Assembly (NCBI RefSeq): GCF_900100665.1
Contig: NZ_FNCS01000001.1
Coordinates: 355,119-419,118 of the forward strand
Direction: 5' to 3'
Length of the DNA: 64,000 nucleotides
Source of the DNA: Pelagibacterium luteolum
GTDB taxonomy: Bacteria; Pseudomonadota; Alphaproteobacteria; Rhizobiales; Devosiaceae
In this document: positions 15,231 to 24,603 of the stretch, one piece after another
Position numbering within the stretch: the first letter of the stretch is position 1
Layout: every line of letters starts with the position of its first letter
The notes under the pieces: generated by a model
What the model was told of the DNA's origin: nothing
Database searches by the model: none
Seen by the model: only the letters and a program-made list of their open reading frames with translations
Made by a program: the position numbers and the translations under genes

Positions 15231-15548
15231 CGAGAGAGCAGCGGTATTGCTTCTACTGCGACAGCCTCCTATTGGCCGCACGCACCCCAGGCGACCCCCT
15301 TTCACCTACACGCGACCAATATCATTTCGCGATGGGCCTTGCGCCGCATGCGGTGGTATTTCCCGCGCTCTTGGCATGCAGCCAACACGGTTTGGGCGTG
15401 CGATGGCTGCAACCAGGCCAAGGGAAACTTGATGCCTTGGCAGTGGCTGGACCAATTGCCGACCGAACGAGCGCGGCAACGGTTTCTTGCCCGTTTGCGC
15501 GAGCTTGGCTGTCCCGACCTCAAACCTCTGGAGGTAGCCCAATGTTAG
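15230..15548 (+). pseudogene. HNH endonuclease gene broken by a +1 frameshift
   Basis: Frame one gives a zinc-binding 'RYCFYCDS' and then 'SPTRD'. After one extra A in the AA at 15318-15319, another frame continues 'IISRWALRR', then 'NTVWACDGCNQAKGN'. Removing one A restores a classic HNH layout: CxxC, TRDHIISR, then CDGCN. The gene would otherwise be about 106 aa, or 148 aa if the in-frame ATG at 15104 is used. The stop overlaps the ATG of the next gene. HNH nucleases in such elements act in packaging, homing or defence. It could also be a sequencing error. Confidence 0.7.
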
Positions 15549-15769
15549 CCCCTCGACTGGCCAAGAGCTGGGCACGAATCTATGTCATGCGGTGGTTGCG
15601 CTGGAGAGCCGAACGGGCGGCCCTTCGCTATCTCGACCTGAGCCGCAGGGCCGAAAGGATCTATGACAGAGAGGCCACATTCTTTGGGCTGGGCCAAGAG
15701 GGGCGGCAAACGTGGCGCGTACCGGCTTGCCGATCGATGGCGCTGGAGCGATTGAGGCTTGGCCGATAG
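15542..15769 (+). CDS. Small basic hypothetical protein, 75 aa
   Basis: The ATG at 15542 follows GGAGG with a 7-base gap and overlaps the intended stop of the broken HNH gene, the usual coupling. Because of that frameshift, this frame appears joined to the HNH N-terminus as one long frame, which is an artefact. The product is strongly Arg-rich and helical ('MRWLRWRAERAALRYLDLSR'), possibly nucleic-acid binding. No family is known. Confidence 0.65.
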   Translation: MLAPRLAKSWARIYVMRWLRWRAERAALRYLDLSRRAERIYDREATFFGLGQEGRQTWRVPACRSMALERLRLGR

Positions 15770-16593
15770 GCCCGCCAGAGTGATCGCCTGATAATACAGG
15801 ACGGAAACAGGCAGGGCAGAACCTTACAAAACCTAACATCGCGACCGCGTTTCGGTGGTGGGAGTTAATCGGCTTTCCGGCAATGGCCTCAAGAGCTTGG
15901 CGAGCTGACTCGGGTCAGGCCATATCGGTCAATAGCTTAGCGCTTGAAAACAAGTCATGCGGGAAATTTAGCGACCCCATAAAAGGGCTGGGCAATCTCT
16001 ACTAAATTAGTGGGGGATAGTGGAGCGCCGCCCCGAAAGAACGGGGAAACAACGGGGATGGCCACGCCAGCCATTTCAACGCCTTGGGGCAATTTAATTC
16101 GAGCCCCAGCAGCGGGCAAAGAGTTTTTGTCACTGCATAAAAAGCGGCGCACCCTGAATTTTTGGACGCCGTAAAAGCGGCCTGCCGTTTGAAAAAAAAT
16201 CAAAAGAAATCAACACCCAGCCGATTTTAAAATGGGGCGGCGTCTCTTCCCCAGATGATAACACCAGGGCCGTGGGATTTTGCGGACCAGTACGCGCGCG
16301 CACGCGAGGCGGGCTTTGCCGTCTCGGGGCCGTTTTGTAACGGGGAATATCGGCGCCCATTCGGGCCGGGAAGATTTTATCCCAGTCACCACGCGCGAGC
16401 TCCATGCGCCAGGCCAGCGTAAAATAGGCGCAAATAGGCGTAACTCCTGAAAGGGGCCTGCCTCAATGACTAGCCCCGGAGCTAGTAGCCGCCCCGCCTC
16501 TAATCAAGATCCAATGCGCGGACGAACTGATTAACCCGATCATGGTTGACGTCCAAAACGGACATTTCGTCACCGACCGCACTCAAGCGCCGC
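15770..16593. other. Gene-free right end of the element with degenerate CRTAAAA boxes
   Basis: No convincing gene lies in these 824 bases: the frames on either strand lack ribosome sites. It is AT-richer than the genes and holds four related boxes, CATAAAAGGGC (15978), CATAAAAAGCGGCG (16137), CGTAAAAGCGGCC (16171) and CGTAAAATAGGCG (16418). A tandem AAATAGGCG pair (16422-16430, 16432-16440) and a near-palindrome ACTAAATTAGT near 16000 are also present. It may hold integrase arm sites, a packaging signal or an origin; none is proven. Confidence 0.5.
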
Positions 16594-16764
<171 letters not shown>

Positions 16765-16975
16765 GTATCGATGAACACGAGGGCGTAAAATCCGCCGCCG
16801 CGTTGGGTCGTTTGGGTGCGCGCTATATGGCATAGCGTGTGGCACCGGGCAACACCTTGTTTTGCGATTTGCAGGCCCTGTCGCAAAATATGTTTAAGGG
16901 CGAATAGCCTTGCCGCCGCGGCCCGATGAGGTCCCAACGAGGCGGAAGCGGAGATCAATTCTCCGCGCTAGTCCG

Positions 16976-17869
16976 CTAGAGGCTCATATCCGCAGGAATG
17001 GGCGGAGGCGCATTCAGGACAGTGATCTTGATGCGCTCGTTGGCAGCCAGATAAGGATTGTTGGCGAAATAGGGCTCGCTTCCTGATCGGCCAACCACCG
17101 AATGAATGCGGTCGTCCGACAGCCCAAATTCTCCCAAGAGCCCGCGCACCACGTTGGCGCGATCGCTGGTCAACTCCCAGCTACCATAGCTGGGATCTGA
17201 AAACCGCGCGCCTGCCGCCGAGTGCCCAGAAATGCGAATCTGGTTGGGCAGGCGCTGCAGCACCGGCGCAACGGCCGCCACGGCTCCCCGCACCCATTCG
17301 AAGGGATATTTTGAACCCTCCTGAAACATCGGCCGTCCCTCCTGATTGAGCAGCAGGATATCGAGTCCCTCTTCGGTCTGCTGGACAATGAGATTGTCAG
17401 CGATCTCGGCAATGTCGGGCAGTTCTTGCCAGGCCTGCCTGATGCTCGCCGCGGCACTATGGAAAACCTGAGCCTGGGCCGCAGACATCTCGCTCGACGC
17501 GGAGTCCGGAACGCTCTCCAAATCGCCGCCCTCAAGCGCCGATTGGGCGCTGGCGTCGTTTGAAAGTCCGCCGGTCATCTGGCGCTGGGAGTCGGTTGTA
17601 GCGGTCATGGCGCCGTCCACGTCCATCGCCGTGCCGGCCATGATGCCGCCGGAACCGCTGGTCGTCTGAGAAATATTGGGCGGCGCGAAATAGTCGGCAA
17701 GCCCTTCCTTTTGCTCCGGTGTGGTCATGGAAATCAGCCACAGCAGCAAGAAGAAGGCCATCATCGCAGTCACGAAGTCGGCATAGGCGATCTTCCAGGC
17801 ACCGCCATGATGAGCATGGCCGGACTTCTTGACCCGCTTGATGATGATCGCTTCGTTGCCGCGTGCCAT
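16976..17869 (-). CDS. motB: Flagellar stator protein MotB
   Basis: Forms with MotA the proton-conducting stator that drives the flagellum and anchors it to peptidoglycan. The N-terminal basic stretch is followed by one membrane span (about 27-49) containing the proton-binding Asp31 in 'AYADFVTAMMAFFLLLW'. After a low-complexity linker, residues 180-290 form the OmpA-like peptidoglycan-binding domain ('RISGHSAAG' and 'LTSDRANVVRGLL'). The 297-aa length fits alphaproteobacterial MotB. It lies 11 bp downstream of motA on the same strand, so the two form one operon. Confidence 0.95.
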   Translation of the reverse strand: MARGNEAIIIKRVKKSGHAHHGGAWKIAYADFVTAMMAFFLLLWLISMTTPEQKEGLADYFAPPNISQTTSGSGGIMAGTAMDVDGAMTATTDSQRQMTGGLSNDASAQSALEGGDLESVPDSASSEMSAAQAQVFHSAAASIRQAWQELPDIAEIADNLIVQQTEEGLDILLLNQEGRPMFQEGSKYPFEWVRGAVAAVAPVLQRLPNQIRISGHSAAGARFSDPSYGSWELTSDRANVVRGLLGEFGLSDDRIHSVVGRSGSEPYFANNPYLAANERIKITVLNAPPPIPADMSL

Positions 17870-17880
17870 CGCTTCAGTCC

Positions 17881-18747
17881 TTATCGGGTAGCGAGTTTGA
17901 GGTCGGAGGTCGACTTTTCAATCTCGGCAAAGGTCGGTCGGTCTTCAGACATCACCGCCTTGCGGGCAAACTCGATGGCAATGGCCGGGGCGTAGCCCGA
18001 GACATGGGCCAGGAGACCGGCCTTCATGGAGAGGAAGTATTTTGATTCAGCTTCGTGAATGTTGCGCAAGGCCTGTGCCATCGGGCCAAAAAACCCGTAA
18101 GCGCAGAAAACGCCCAGGAACGTGCCCACAAGCGCACCACCGATCATGTGGCCGAGCACCTCGGGTGGTTCGGAGATGGAGCCCATTGTCTTGATCACGC
18201 CGAGAACCGCAGCGACGATCCCGAGCGCGGGCGTGCCGTCGGCGACCGCCTGAACGGCATTGATCAGGCGTTCTTGCTCCTGATGATGGGTTTCCAGCTC
18301 TTCATCCATCAGCGCCTCGAGTTCGTGGACCGCATAGGTCCCGAGCGTCGTCATACGCAGGTAGTCGCGCATGAACTCGACCGCGTGGTGATTGTTGGCG
18401 AAGGTCGGAAACTTGGCAAAGAGATCGGAATTGTGAGGATCTTCGATGTGCTTTTCGAGTGCCAGCGGGCCCTGCGACTGCACCAGACGGAAGATGGAAA
18501 ACTGCAGGCCGAGCAGATCCACATAGGACTGCTTGTTGTACCGCGGGCCCCGAAACAGCGTGCCAAACACCCCAAGCGATTGTTTCAGCACCGCACGTGT
18601 GTTGGCGATGATGAAAGCGCCAAAGGCAGCGCCCAAAATAATGACCCCTTCGAAAGGCTGCCAGAGCACTTCTAGATAGCCGCCCATGGCCATGTAGCCG
18701 CCTAGCACGGAGGCCAAAACGATGATCGTGCCAATGATCAGTCTCAT
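17881..18747 (-). CDS. motA: Flagellar motor stator protein MotA
   Basis: Four-span inner-membrane protein that couples proton flow to rotor torque. Hydrophobic segments lie near the N-terminus ('MRLIIGTIIVLASVLGGYMA', then 'EGVIILGAAFGAFIIANT') and around residues 165-220 ('TPALGIVAAVLGVIKTMGSI', 'GGALVGTFLGVFCAYGFFGP'), with the conserved prolines and a large cytoplasmic loop between. The ATG at 18747 is used, 9 bases after GGAAGAG; an in-frame ATG six codons earlier overlaps that site. The length of 288 aa is standard. It is first in the operon with motB. Confidence 0.95.
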   Translation of the reverse strand: MRLIIGTIIVLASVLGGYMAMGGYLEVLWQPFEGVIILGAAFGAFIIANTRAVLKQSLGVFGTLFRGPRYNKQSYVDLLGLQFSIFRLVQSQGPLALEKHIEDPHNSDLFAKFPTFANNHHAVEFMRDYLRMTTLGTYAVHELEALMDEELETHHQEQERLINAVQAVADGTPALGIVAAVLGVIKTMGSISEPPEVLGHMIGGALVGTFLGVFCAYGFFGPMAQALRNIHEAESKYFLSMKAGLLAHVSGYAPAIAIEFARKAVMSEDRPTFAEIEKSTSDLKLATR

Positions 18748-18774
18748 ACGCGTATACTCTTCCAATCGAGACTT

Positions 18775-18802
18775 TTGACGTCGAGCTATACAGCGTTAAT
18801 GT
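18775..18802 (+). promoter_or_regulatory. Candidate promoter for the GGCT/MBL pair
   Basis: TTGACG (18775-18780) and TAATGT (18797-18802), spacing 16, stand 28 bp upstream of the GGCT-like start in the short divergent gap with motA. The -10 match is modest. Confidence 0.35.
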
Positions 18803-18829
18803 TACCGAACCCTGATCAAGCCGAGCTTT

Positions 18830-19300
18830 ATGTCACGAGCGCCGCGTTCGCCCTGTCCCAGCGCCGTCAGCCTCTTTGTCTATGGCACCTTGAGAGACAA
18901 GGAGGTGCGTGACGCCGTAGCGGGTAAACCCATAGCACCCCACCGGCTCATGGCTGCTCAAGCCCACGGCTGGCGCACCGTTTATTTCCCCGGCGCCCAT
19001 TTTCCCGGGCTCGTACCTGCGAAGGGACATAGCGCCGAAGGGCTGATCATATCCAATCTTTCAAAGTCCGAACTGGACCGCCTCGATCTCTTCGAAGGTG
19101 CTGACTATGTCCGCACATCCATGGCAGTGATGGGCACAGACGGGCCGCAAATGGTTGAAGTCTATCTTCCCGCCATCGATATAGGCGATGATGCAAAGGA
19201 GTGGTCGCTCTCGCGCTGGGCGCGGCTTCATCGCCGGGCGGAACTGGCGCACTACCGAGCGACTTTGTTTAAAGATTTGGACGAGAGGACGAACCGATGA
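18830..19300 (+). CDS. Gamma-glutamylcyclotransferase-fold (GGCT/AIG2-like) protein
   Basis: A 156-aa cytosolic protein with the GGCT signature 'LFVYGTLRD' (residues 11-19), the loop that binds a gamma-glutamyl amine, and 'LDLFEGADYVR' further on with an acidic residue in the usual catalytic region. Such enzymes release 5-oxoproline from gamma-glutamyl compounds; the true substrate cannot be read from sequence. It overlaps the next gene by 4 bp (ATGA), suggesting co-translation with the MBL-fold hydrolase. The family assignment is firm, the reaction is not. Confidence 0.8.
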   Translation: MSRAPRSPCPSAVSLFVYGTLRDKEVRDAVAGKPIAPHRLMAAQAHGWRTVYFPGAHFPGLVPAKGHSAEGLIISNLSKSELDRLDLFEGADYVRTSMAVMGTDGPQMVEVYLPAIDIGDDAKEWSLSRWARLHRRAELAHYRATLFKDLDERTNR

Positions 19301-19998
19301 CCGATCGCGATACCTATGAGACCGCCAAGGGGCCCCTCGAGATTGCGCCCATTCACCATGCCAGTTTTGCCGTGCAATGGAATGACAAGACCATCTTGGT
19401 CGATCCCGTGGGCAGTCTGGAGCGGTATAAAGAATTCGGCCAGCCGGACCTTATTGTTTTCACCCATCACCATGGCGATCACTTCGACCTCGAAACCCTC
19501 AATGGTGTTATCGCCCCGGATACGCGCATTCTTGCTCCCGACGTCGTCGCAGAGCAACTGCCTGAGGCGCTGGCCGAGCGCACGCAAATCATGGCCAATG
19601 GGGACAGTGGCGACGTACTCGGCATTCCGGTTCATGCGATCGCTATGTACAACACAACGCCCGATCGGCAGAAATACCATGAAAAAGGGGTCGGCAACGG
19701 CTATCTGTTCGATTTTGCGGGGACCACGCTCTACCTAGCGTCGGACACCGAGCCGACACCAGAAATGGACGATCTCGGCCCGATCGATATCGCGTTTTTT
19801 CCCATGAACCTGCCCTACACGATGACCCCCGATCAGGTCGTCACATGCATCGAAAAGACAACCCCGAAATTTGCCTATCCCTTTCACTACCGTTTCCCCT
19901 TTGACGAGAAGGGTACCGAGCCAGAGGCGTTGATCGCCATCATGCCCGGCAATAGCGCCACCAAGATCGTCGCCCGCGACTGGTATCGCGATATCTAG
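19297..19998 (+). CDS. MBL-fold metal-dependent hydrolase (UlaG/UPF0173-like)
   Basis: Carries the metallo-beta-lactamase motif 'THHHGDHFD' (about residues 65-73) and a further aspartate in 'YLASDTEPTPEMDDL', giving a two-metal site. The opening 'IHHASFAVQWNDKTILVDP' is typical of the UlaG/UPF0173 branch rather than of beta-lactamases or glyoxalase II. The length of 233 aa fits. No signal peptide is seen, so it acts in the cytoplasm on an unknown substrate. It is translationally coupled to the GGCT-like gene. Confidence 0.85.
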   Translation: MTDRDTYETAKGPLEIAPIHHASFAVQWNDKTILVDPVGSLERYKEFGQPDLIVFTHHHGDHFDLETLNGVIAPDTRILAPDVVAEQLPEALAERTQIMANGDSGDVLGIPVHAIAMYNTTPDRQKYHEKGVGNGYLFDFAGTTLYLASDTEPTPEMDDLGPIDIAFFPMNLPYTMTPDQVVTCIEKTTPKFAYPFHYRFPFDEKGTEPEALIAIMPGNSATKIVARDWYRDI

Positions 19999-20054
19999 AG
20001 CCCGCCGCCGCCCCTTGACTCTTGGGGCGTTTGGAACGATAAGCGGCCGCGAAC

Positions 20055-20090
20055 GCGCATGGGTCCTGCTCATGCGCCGTTTGTTTTGTT
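20055..20090 (+). terminator. Possible weak terminator after the MBL-fold gene
   Basis: GCGCATG (20055-20061) pairs with CATGCGC (20071-20077) across a 9-base loop, followed by a T-rich CGTTTGTTTTGTTT. The stem is short and the T-run broken. Confidence 0.35.
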
Positions 20091-20223
20091 TCAAATACGC
20101 TGCCACAGGCTGCCCGCCGGACATAGATCCGGCCACAAAAGACCGCGGTTTAATTGGGTATTATCCGCGGCGCCGTCAGGTGCGAAAGCCAAGGGAACCG
20201 GTATATCCTCCGGTGAAAGACAA

Positions 20224-20901
20224 ATGTTTGCAGTCATCAAGACCGGTGGCAAGCAGTACAAGGTTGCTGCCAACGATCTGGTCCGCGTCGAAAAGCTCGC
20301 TGGTGAAGCTGGCGATGCGATCACCTTCGAAAACGTCCTGATGGTCGGCACTGGCGCCGATGTCACGTTGGGCGCTCCGCTCGTTTCTGGCGCTTTGGTC
20401 GCCGGCGAAGTTGTCGAGCAGTTCCGCGACAAGAAGGTTATCATCTTCAAAAAGAAGCGTCGCCAGGGCTATCGCCGCAAGAACGGCCACCGTCAGGAAC
20501 TGACACTGGTCCGCATCACCGAAATTCTTACTGGCGGCGCAAAGCCCTCGGGCAAAAAGGCTGCCGCTCCCAAGAAGGCTGCCAAGACCGAGACTGCACC
20601 CGCTGCTGACGACAAGCCTGCAGCAAAAGCTGAAGCCAAGCCCGCCAAGGCTGAACCCGCGCCCGCTGCAGATTTCAAAGACGACGTAAAGCTGATCGGC
20701 GGCGTTGGTCCCGCACTGGAAAAGAAGCTGGCAGCTGCCGGCATCACCAGCCTGACCCAGATCGCAAAGTGGACCAAGGCAGACGTTGCCAAGTTCGACG
20801 AAGAACTCGACTTCAAGGGCCGCATCGAACGCGACGAGTGGGTCGAACAGGCCAAGGAACTGATCGCTGGCAAGCCCCCGCGCGCCAAGGTCGACCAGTA
20901 A
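20224..20901 (+). CDS. rplU: 50S ribosomal protein L21 with helix-hairpin-helix extension
   Basis: Residues 1-103 are ordinary L21 ('[13 protein letters not shown]' at the start, '[16 protein letters not shown]' near 80-95), which binds 23S rRNA. An Ala/Lys/Pro-rich linker (about 104-155) leads to a C-terminal helix-hairpin-helix-type domain ('[20 protein letters not shown]', about 158-177), giving 225 aa, twice the usual size. This extension is known in Rhizobiales L21. The ATG matches the conserved N-terminus; the longer upstream frame is rejected. It is followed 39 bp later by rpmA. Confidence 0.96.
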   Translation: MFAVIKTGGKQYKVAANDLVRVEKLAGEAGDAITFENVLMVGTGADVTLGAPLVSGALVAGEVVEQFRDKKVIIFKKKRRQGYRRKNGHRQELTLVRITEILTGGAKPSGKKAAAPKKAAKTETAPAADDKPAAKAEAKPAKAEPAPAADFKDDVKLIGGVGPALEKKLAAAGITSLTQIAKWTKADVAKFDEELDFKGRIERDEWVEQAKELIAGKPPRAKVDQ

Positions 20902-20940
20902 CCGCACCCGTTTACGGCATTCTGAGAAGGATTTCACACT

Positions 20941-21207
20941 ATGGCACATAAGAAAGCAGGCGGTTCATCCCGCAACGGTCGCGACACAGCTGGACGCCGC
21001 CTCGGCGTCAAGAAGTTCGGCGGCGAAGCCGTGGTCGCAGGCAACATCATCGTTCGCCAGCGCGGCACCAAATGGCACCCCGGCACCAATGTCGGCCTCG
21101 GCAAGGATCACACGATCTTCGCACTCGTTGATGGCAAGGTAACCTTTGCTACCAAGTCGGGCGGCAAGAGCTTTGTTTCGGTCCAGCCACTCCAGGCGGC
21201 TGAATAA
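20941..21207 (+). CDS. rpmA: 50S ribosomal protein L27
   Basis: An 88-aa ribosomal protein whose N-terminal tail reaches the peptidyl-transferase centre. It begins '[20 protein letters not shown]' and continues '[20 protein letters not shown]', the exact L27 pattern. An AGAAGG ribosome site precedes the ATG. It forms the conserved rplU-rpmA pair, closed by a strong terminator, so the GNAT genes downstream form a separate unit or depend on read-through. Confidence 0.97.
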   Translation: MAHKKAGGSSRNGRDTAGRRLGVKKFGGEAVVAGNIIVRQRGTKWHPGTNVGLGKDHTIFALVDGKVTFATKSGGKSFVSVQPLQAAE

Positions 21208-21270
21208 ATCTGGCTGTTCAAATGAGCCGCCGGAGACTATCTCCCCGGCGTCTCTCTTGGAATATGATTT

Positions 21271-21300
21271 AAGGGGAGCCGGCGTCGGCTCCCCTTTTCT
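21271..21300 (+). terminator. Rho-independent terminator of rplU-rpmA
   Basis: AAGGGGAGCC (21271-21280) pairs with GGCTCCCCTT (21287-21296) around a 6-base loop and is followed by T-rich sequence. Confidence 0.8.
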
Positions 21301-21317
21301 TGTTTCGGTTTTTCGCC

Positions 21318-21851
21318 ATGCGCATGCCACCCTTGAGCGTTGCTCTGCCCGACCGTCTGGAAACGGACCGTCTTGTGCTGCGCGCGCCGGCGATGAGCGA
21401 CGTACCAGCGATAGCACGCTTGGCCGACAACCCGAAAATCCATGAGATGACCACCTTGCCTTATCCTTATGGCGAGGCGGACGCAGTTGCCTTCGTAGAA
21501 AATTACGCACGATCCGAGACTGAGCATGCATACGCGATTTGCAACTCTGATGGCTTTATCGGAACGATCGGGCTGCATCTCAAACCCGACAGCGCACCTG
21601 AACTCGGCTATTGGCTAGGAGAGCCCTTTTGGGGCCAGGGCTATGCGACTGAAGCGGCAATTGCGCTGGTCCAAGCGGCTCACGCCACCGGCCTCTGCTC
21701 TGTCCTTTACGCAAAGGCGCGCAGCACAAACGCTGCGTCGCGAAGCGTCATCGAGAAAATCGGATTTAAGCTCATCTCTGAAGGCGTCGCCAATTGCGGC
21801 CCACACAAGGATGTGTCGGTCGCGACATATGCTATAGGAGCGGGGCTTTGA
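21318..21851 (+). CDS. GNAT family N-acetyltransferase (RimJ/RimL type), first copy
   Basis: Acetyl-CoA-dependent transferase of the RimJ/RimL branch. It opens with 'LETDRLVLRAPAMSDVPAI' and carries the acetyl-CoA-binding region 'YWLGEPFWGQGYATEAAIAL' plus 'AASRSVIEKIGFK'. The ATG at 21318 is taken because it lies beyond the rpmA terminator; the frame is open from 21300. No strong ribosome site is visible. Its stop shares a base with the start of a second, similar acetyltransferase, so the two look like a tandem duplication. The acceptor substrate is unknown. Confidence 0.85.
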   Translation: MRMPPLSVALPDRLETDRLVLRAPAMSDVPAIARLADNPKIHEMTTLPYPYGEADAVAFVENYARSETEHAYAICNSDGFIGTIGLHLKPDSAPELGYWLGEPFWGQGYATEAAIALVQAAHATGLCSVLYAKARSTNAASRSVIEKIGFKLISEGVANCGPHKDVSVATYAIGAGL

Positions 21852-22399
21852 TGACCGAGCAGCCCGAACTGACCACTGATCGCCTCGTGCTTCGGCGCCC
21901 CCGACTTCGAGATGCGCCGCGCATTGCATCGCTGCTGAACAATTTCGAGGTGACCAAAAATTTGGCACGCGTGCCGCATCCTTATACCATAAACATGGCT
22001 CTGGACTGGCTGGTTCGTCAAAAGCGCGAATGGTCCCCCGACATGGTGACCTTCGCCGTGTGTGACAAACATAACGGGCTTATGGGCTTTTGTGGCATGC
22101 ATCGAGAAGGGCGAACGGCCGAAATCGGCTATTGGCTGGGACAACCCTTCTGGGGCCAGGGGTATATGACAGAGGCTGCGGCGGCGGTCGTCGACTGGTA
22201 CTTCCAGACAACCGGCGCAAACAGGATCGTGTCGGGTGTTTTCTATTTCAACACGGCCTCGCTTGCCGTGCAGGAAAAGCTCGGCTTCGTCCGCACAGGG
22301 ATCGGCAAGCGAATCTGTATTGCCCAGAATGCCGAGATCGACCATATCGAAACAGAACTGACCCGCGACGCCTTCTATAAGGCGCTGGAGACACAATGA
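21851..22399 (+). CDS. GNAT family N-acetyltransferase, second copy
   Basis: A 182-aa paralogue of the preceding gene ('[20 protein letters not shown]', '[20 protein letters not shown]', '[14 protein letters not shown]'). Start and previous stop overlap as TGATG, and its own stop overlaps the obgE start as ATGA, so it is coupled in both directions. It is probably a RimJ/RimL-type enzyme acting on a protein N-terminus or small amine. Substrate divergence between the two copies is likely but unproven. Confidence 0.85.
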   Translation: MTEQPELTTDRLVLRRPRLRDAPRIASLLNNFEVTKNLARVPHPYTINMALDWLVRQKREWSPDMVTFAVCDKHNGLMGFCGMHREGRTAEIGYWLGQPFWGQGYMTEAAAAVVDWYFQTTGANRIVSGVFYFNTASLAVQEKLGFVRTGIGKRICIAQNAEIDHIETELTRDAFYKALETQ

Positions 22400-23442
22400 A
22401 ATTTCTCGATCAAGCCAAGGTCTACATCCGCGCGGGCAATGGCGGCGCCGGCTCGATCGCCTTTCGCCGTGAAAAATTCATCGAATTCGGCGGCCCCAAT
22501 GGTGGCAATGGAGGGCGCGGCGGCGACGTGATCGTTGAATGCGTCGATGGGCTCAATACCCTTATCGACTATCGCTACCAGCAGCATTTCAAAGCCGGCA
22601 CGGGCACGCACGGCATGGGCCAGAACCGCACAGGCGCTGATGGTGAGGATGCCGTATTGCGCGTACCGGTGGGTACCCAGATCTTTGAAGAAGACGGCGA
22701 AACTCTGATTGCCGACTTTACCGAGGTCGGTCAGCGTGCAATTCTGCTCGAGGGCGGCAATGGCGGCTTCGGTAATGCTCATTTCAAGACCTCGACCAAT
22801 CAGTCGCCCCGCCGTGCCAATCCCGGCCTGGTCGGTGAAGAAAAATGGGTGTGGCTGCGCCTTAAGCTGATCGCCGATGCCGGACTTGTAGGCCTGCCCA
22901 ACGCTGGCAAATCGACTTTCCTGTCGGCGGTGACCGCGGCCAGACCCAAGATCGCGGATTATCCCTTTACAACCCTCCATCCTGGACTTGGTGTCGTACG
23001 CGCAGGCGAGCGCGAATTCGTCCTGGCCGACATTCCCGGCCTCATCGAAGGCGCATCGGAAGGCGCGGGATTGGGCGACCGTTTCCTTGGACATGTCGAA
23101 CGATGCGGCGTGCTGATCCATCTCGTCGACGGTACCCAGGACGACGTTGCAAGCGCCTACAAAACAATTCGCAGTGAACTTGACGCCTATGGCGGTGGAC
23201 TTGTGGGCAAGGAGGAGATCCTGTGCCTCAACAAGATCGACGCTCTCGATGACGAGGCGCGCAAGAGCAAAAAGCGCGCACTTGAAAAGGCATCTGGGGC
23301 GGAGGTTCACGTTATCTCCGGCGTGACCGGTAAGAACGTGGAGTCTATCCTTTTTTCCGTACTCGCCGTCCTTGATCACAACGCCGAAAACGCCGCCCGC
23401 TCGTCGAAGTTCGACACCAGCAAGGACAAATGGGTGCCCTGA
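22396..23442 (+). CDS. obgE: GTPase ObgE/CgtA
   Basis: Essential GTPase linked to 50S subunit maturation and stress control. Residues 1-158 are the glycine-rich Obg fold ('[15 protein letters not shown]', '[13 protein letters not shown]'). The G domain has G1 GLPNAGKS (166-173), switch threonines at 192-193, G3 DIPG (212-215) and G4 NKID (279-282). The length of 348 aa is usual for alphaproteobacteria. It overlaps the GNAT gene upstream and shares one base with the proB start downstream, forming the obgE-proB-proA-nadD operon typical of this order. Confidence 0.97.
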   Translation: MKFLDQAKVYIRAGNGGAGSIAFRREKFIEFGGPNGGNGGRGGDVIVECVDGLNTLIDYRYQQHFKAGTGTHGMGQNRTGADGEDAVLRVPVGTQIFEEDGETLIADFTEVGQRAILLEGGNGGFGNAHFKTSTNQSPRRANPGLVGEEKWVWLRLKLIADAGLVGLPNAGKSTFLSAVTAARPKIADYPFTTLHPGLGVVRAGEREFVLADIPGLIEGASEGAGLGDRFLGHVERCGVLIHLVDGTQDDVASAYKTIRSELDAYGGGLVGKEEILCLNKIDALDDEARKSKKRALEKASGAEVHVISGVTGKNVESILFSVLAVLDHNAENAARSSKFDTSKDKWVP

Positions 23443-24584
23443 TGCAGGCCGAACCGGTGCTTTCAGGCAATGCGCTCGCGGGCTATAAGCGTCTGGTCGT
23501 AAAGATCGGGTCCGCGCTGCTCGTTGATGGCGAGACGGGAAAGCTCCGTTCGGACTGGCTGTCTGCCCTTGCCGCCGATATCGCGGGTCTGAAAGAGAGC
23601 GGTTGCGATGTGGTGATCGTATCCTCTGGCGCTATCGCCTTGGGGCGCCGGTTGCTGGGGCTTCCCGGCAAGACCCTGCCGCTCGACCAGAGCCAAGCGG
23701 CGGCCAGCGCGGGCCAGATCGCCCTCAGCCAAGCCTGGGCCAGCCATCTGGGTGAACACGGCATAACGACCGGCCAGATACTCTTGACCCCAAATATCAC
23801 CGAAGAGCGCCGCTATTTTCTCAATGCGCGCACGACGATCAACACCCTGCTTGGCTTTGGCGCCGTACCGATCATCAACGAAAACGATTCCGTCGCGACG
23901 ACCGAAATCCGCTATGGCGATAATGACCGCCTTTCCGCGCGGGTCGCAACGATGATTGAAGCCGACATGCTCGTGCTGCTCTCCGATATCGACGGGCTTT
24001 ATACAGCGCCCCCCGCTAACAATCCCGACGCCGCTCATATCGCCCATGTGTCCGATATCACACCGGATATCGACGCCATGGCGGGCGGTGCGGCAAGCCA
24101 TCTTTCTCGCGGCGGCATGACGACAAAAATCGGGGCAGGCAAGATCGCGACCAAGGCCGGGACGGCCATGATCATCGCGAAGGGCACAAGGCTCCACCCA
24201 CTGCGCGCTCTGTCCGAAGGCGAGAGACACACTCTGTTTTCGCCAAGTCTGGGCACCACGGCAGCGCGCAAGCGCTGGATCATGGGAACCCTCGAGGTCA
24301 CCGGGCACATCACCATCGACGATGGCGCGGTATGCGCGTTGAAATCGGGGCGCTCGTTGCTACCTATCGGCGTGGTCAAGCTCCGTGGTGACTTTATGCG
24401 CGGCGATACCGTAGCCGTCCTCGATCTCAGCGGCACCGAAATCGCACGGGGACTGGTGGGTCTCGACCGCGACGCGGCCGATTTGGTGATCGGCAAGAAA
24501 AGCGAAACGATCAAGGACATGCTCGGCCCTTCGACACGAACCGAACTTGTCCATCGTGACAATCTCGTGCTCTTGAGCCACTAG
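23442..24584 (+). CDS. proB: Glutamate 5-kinase
   Basis: Phosphorylates glutamate in the first step of proline synthesis. The N-terminal amino-acid-kinase domain shows '[14 protein letters not shown]', '[17 protein letters not shown]' and '[20 protein letters not shown]'; the C-terminal ~90 residues form the PUA domain. The ATG overlapping the obgE stop (TGATG) is preferred; an in-frame ATG four codons earlier exists. At 380 aa it has the full kinase-plus-PUA length. It is followed 19 bp later by proA, so both steps to glutamate semialdehyde are encoded together. Confidence 0.96.
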   Translation: MQAEPVLSGNALAGYKRLVVKIGSALLVDGETGKLRSDWLSALAADIAGLKESGCDVVIVSSGAIALGRRLLGLPGKTLPLDQSQAAASAGQIALSQAWASHLGEHGITTGQILLTPNITEERRYFLNARTTINTLLGFGAVPIINENDSVATTEIRYGDNDRLSARVATMIEADMLVLLSDIDGLYTAPPANNPDAAHIAHVSDITPDIDAMAGGAASHLSRGGMTTKIGAGKIATKAGTAMIIAKGTRLHPLRALSEGERHTLFSPSLGTTAARKRWIMGTLEVTGHITIDDGAVCALKSGRSLLPIGVVKLRGDFMRGDTVAVLDLSGTEIARGLVGLDRDAADLVIGKKSETIKDMLGPSTRTELVHRDNLVLLSH

Positions 24585-24603
24585 GACCTTAGGGGAGGCA
24601 GAA

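Noticed and set aside
15955-16405. Two overlapping minus-strand frames at the right end of the element, sharing FYGV-like words
   Set aside because: The shared words come from the repeated CRTAAAA-type DNA boxes. Neither frame has a ribosome site, they overlap each other, and neither resembles a protein family.
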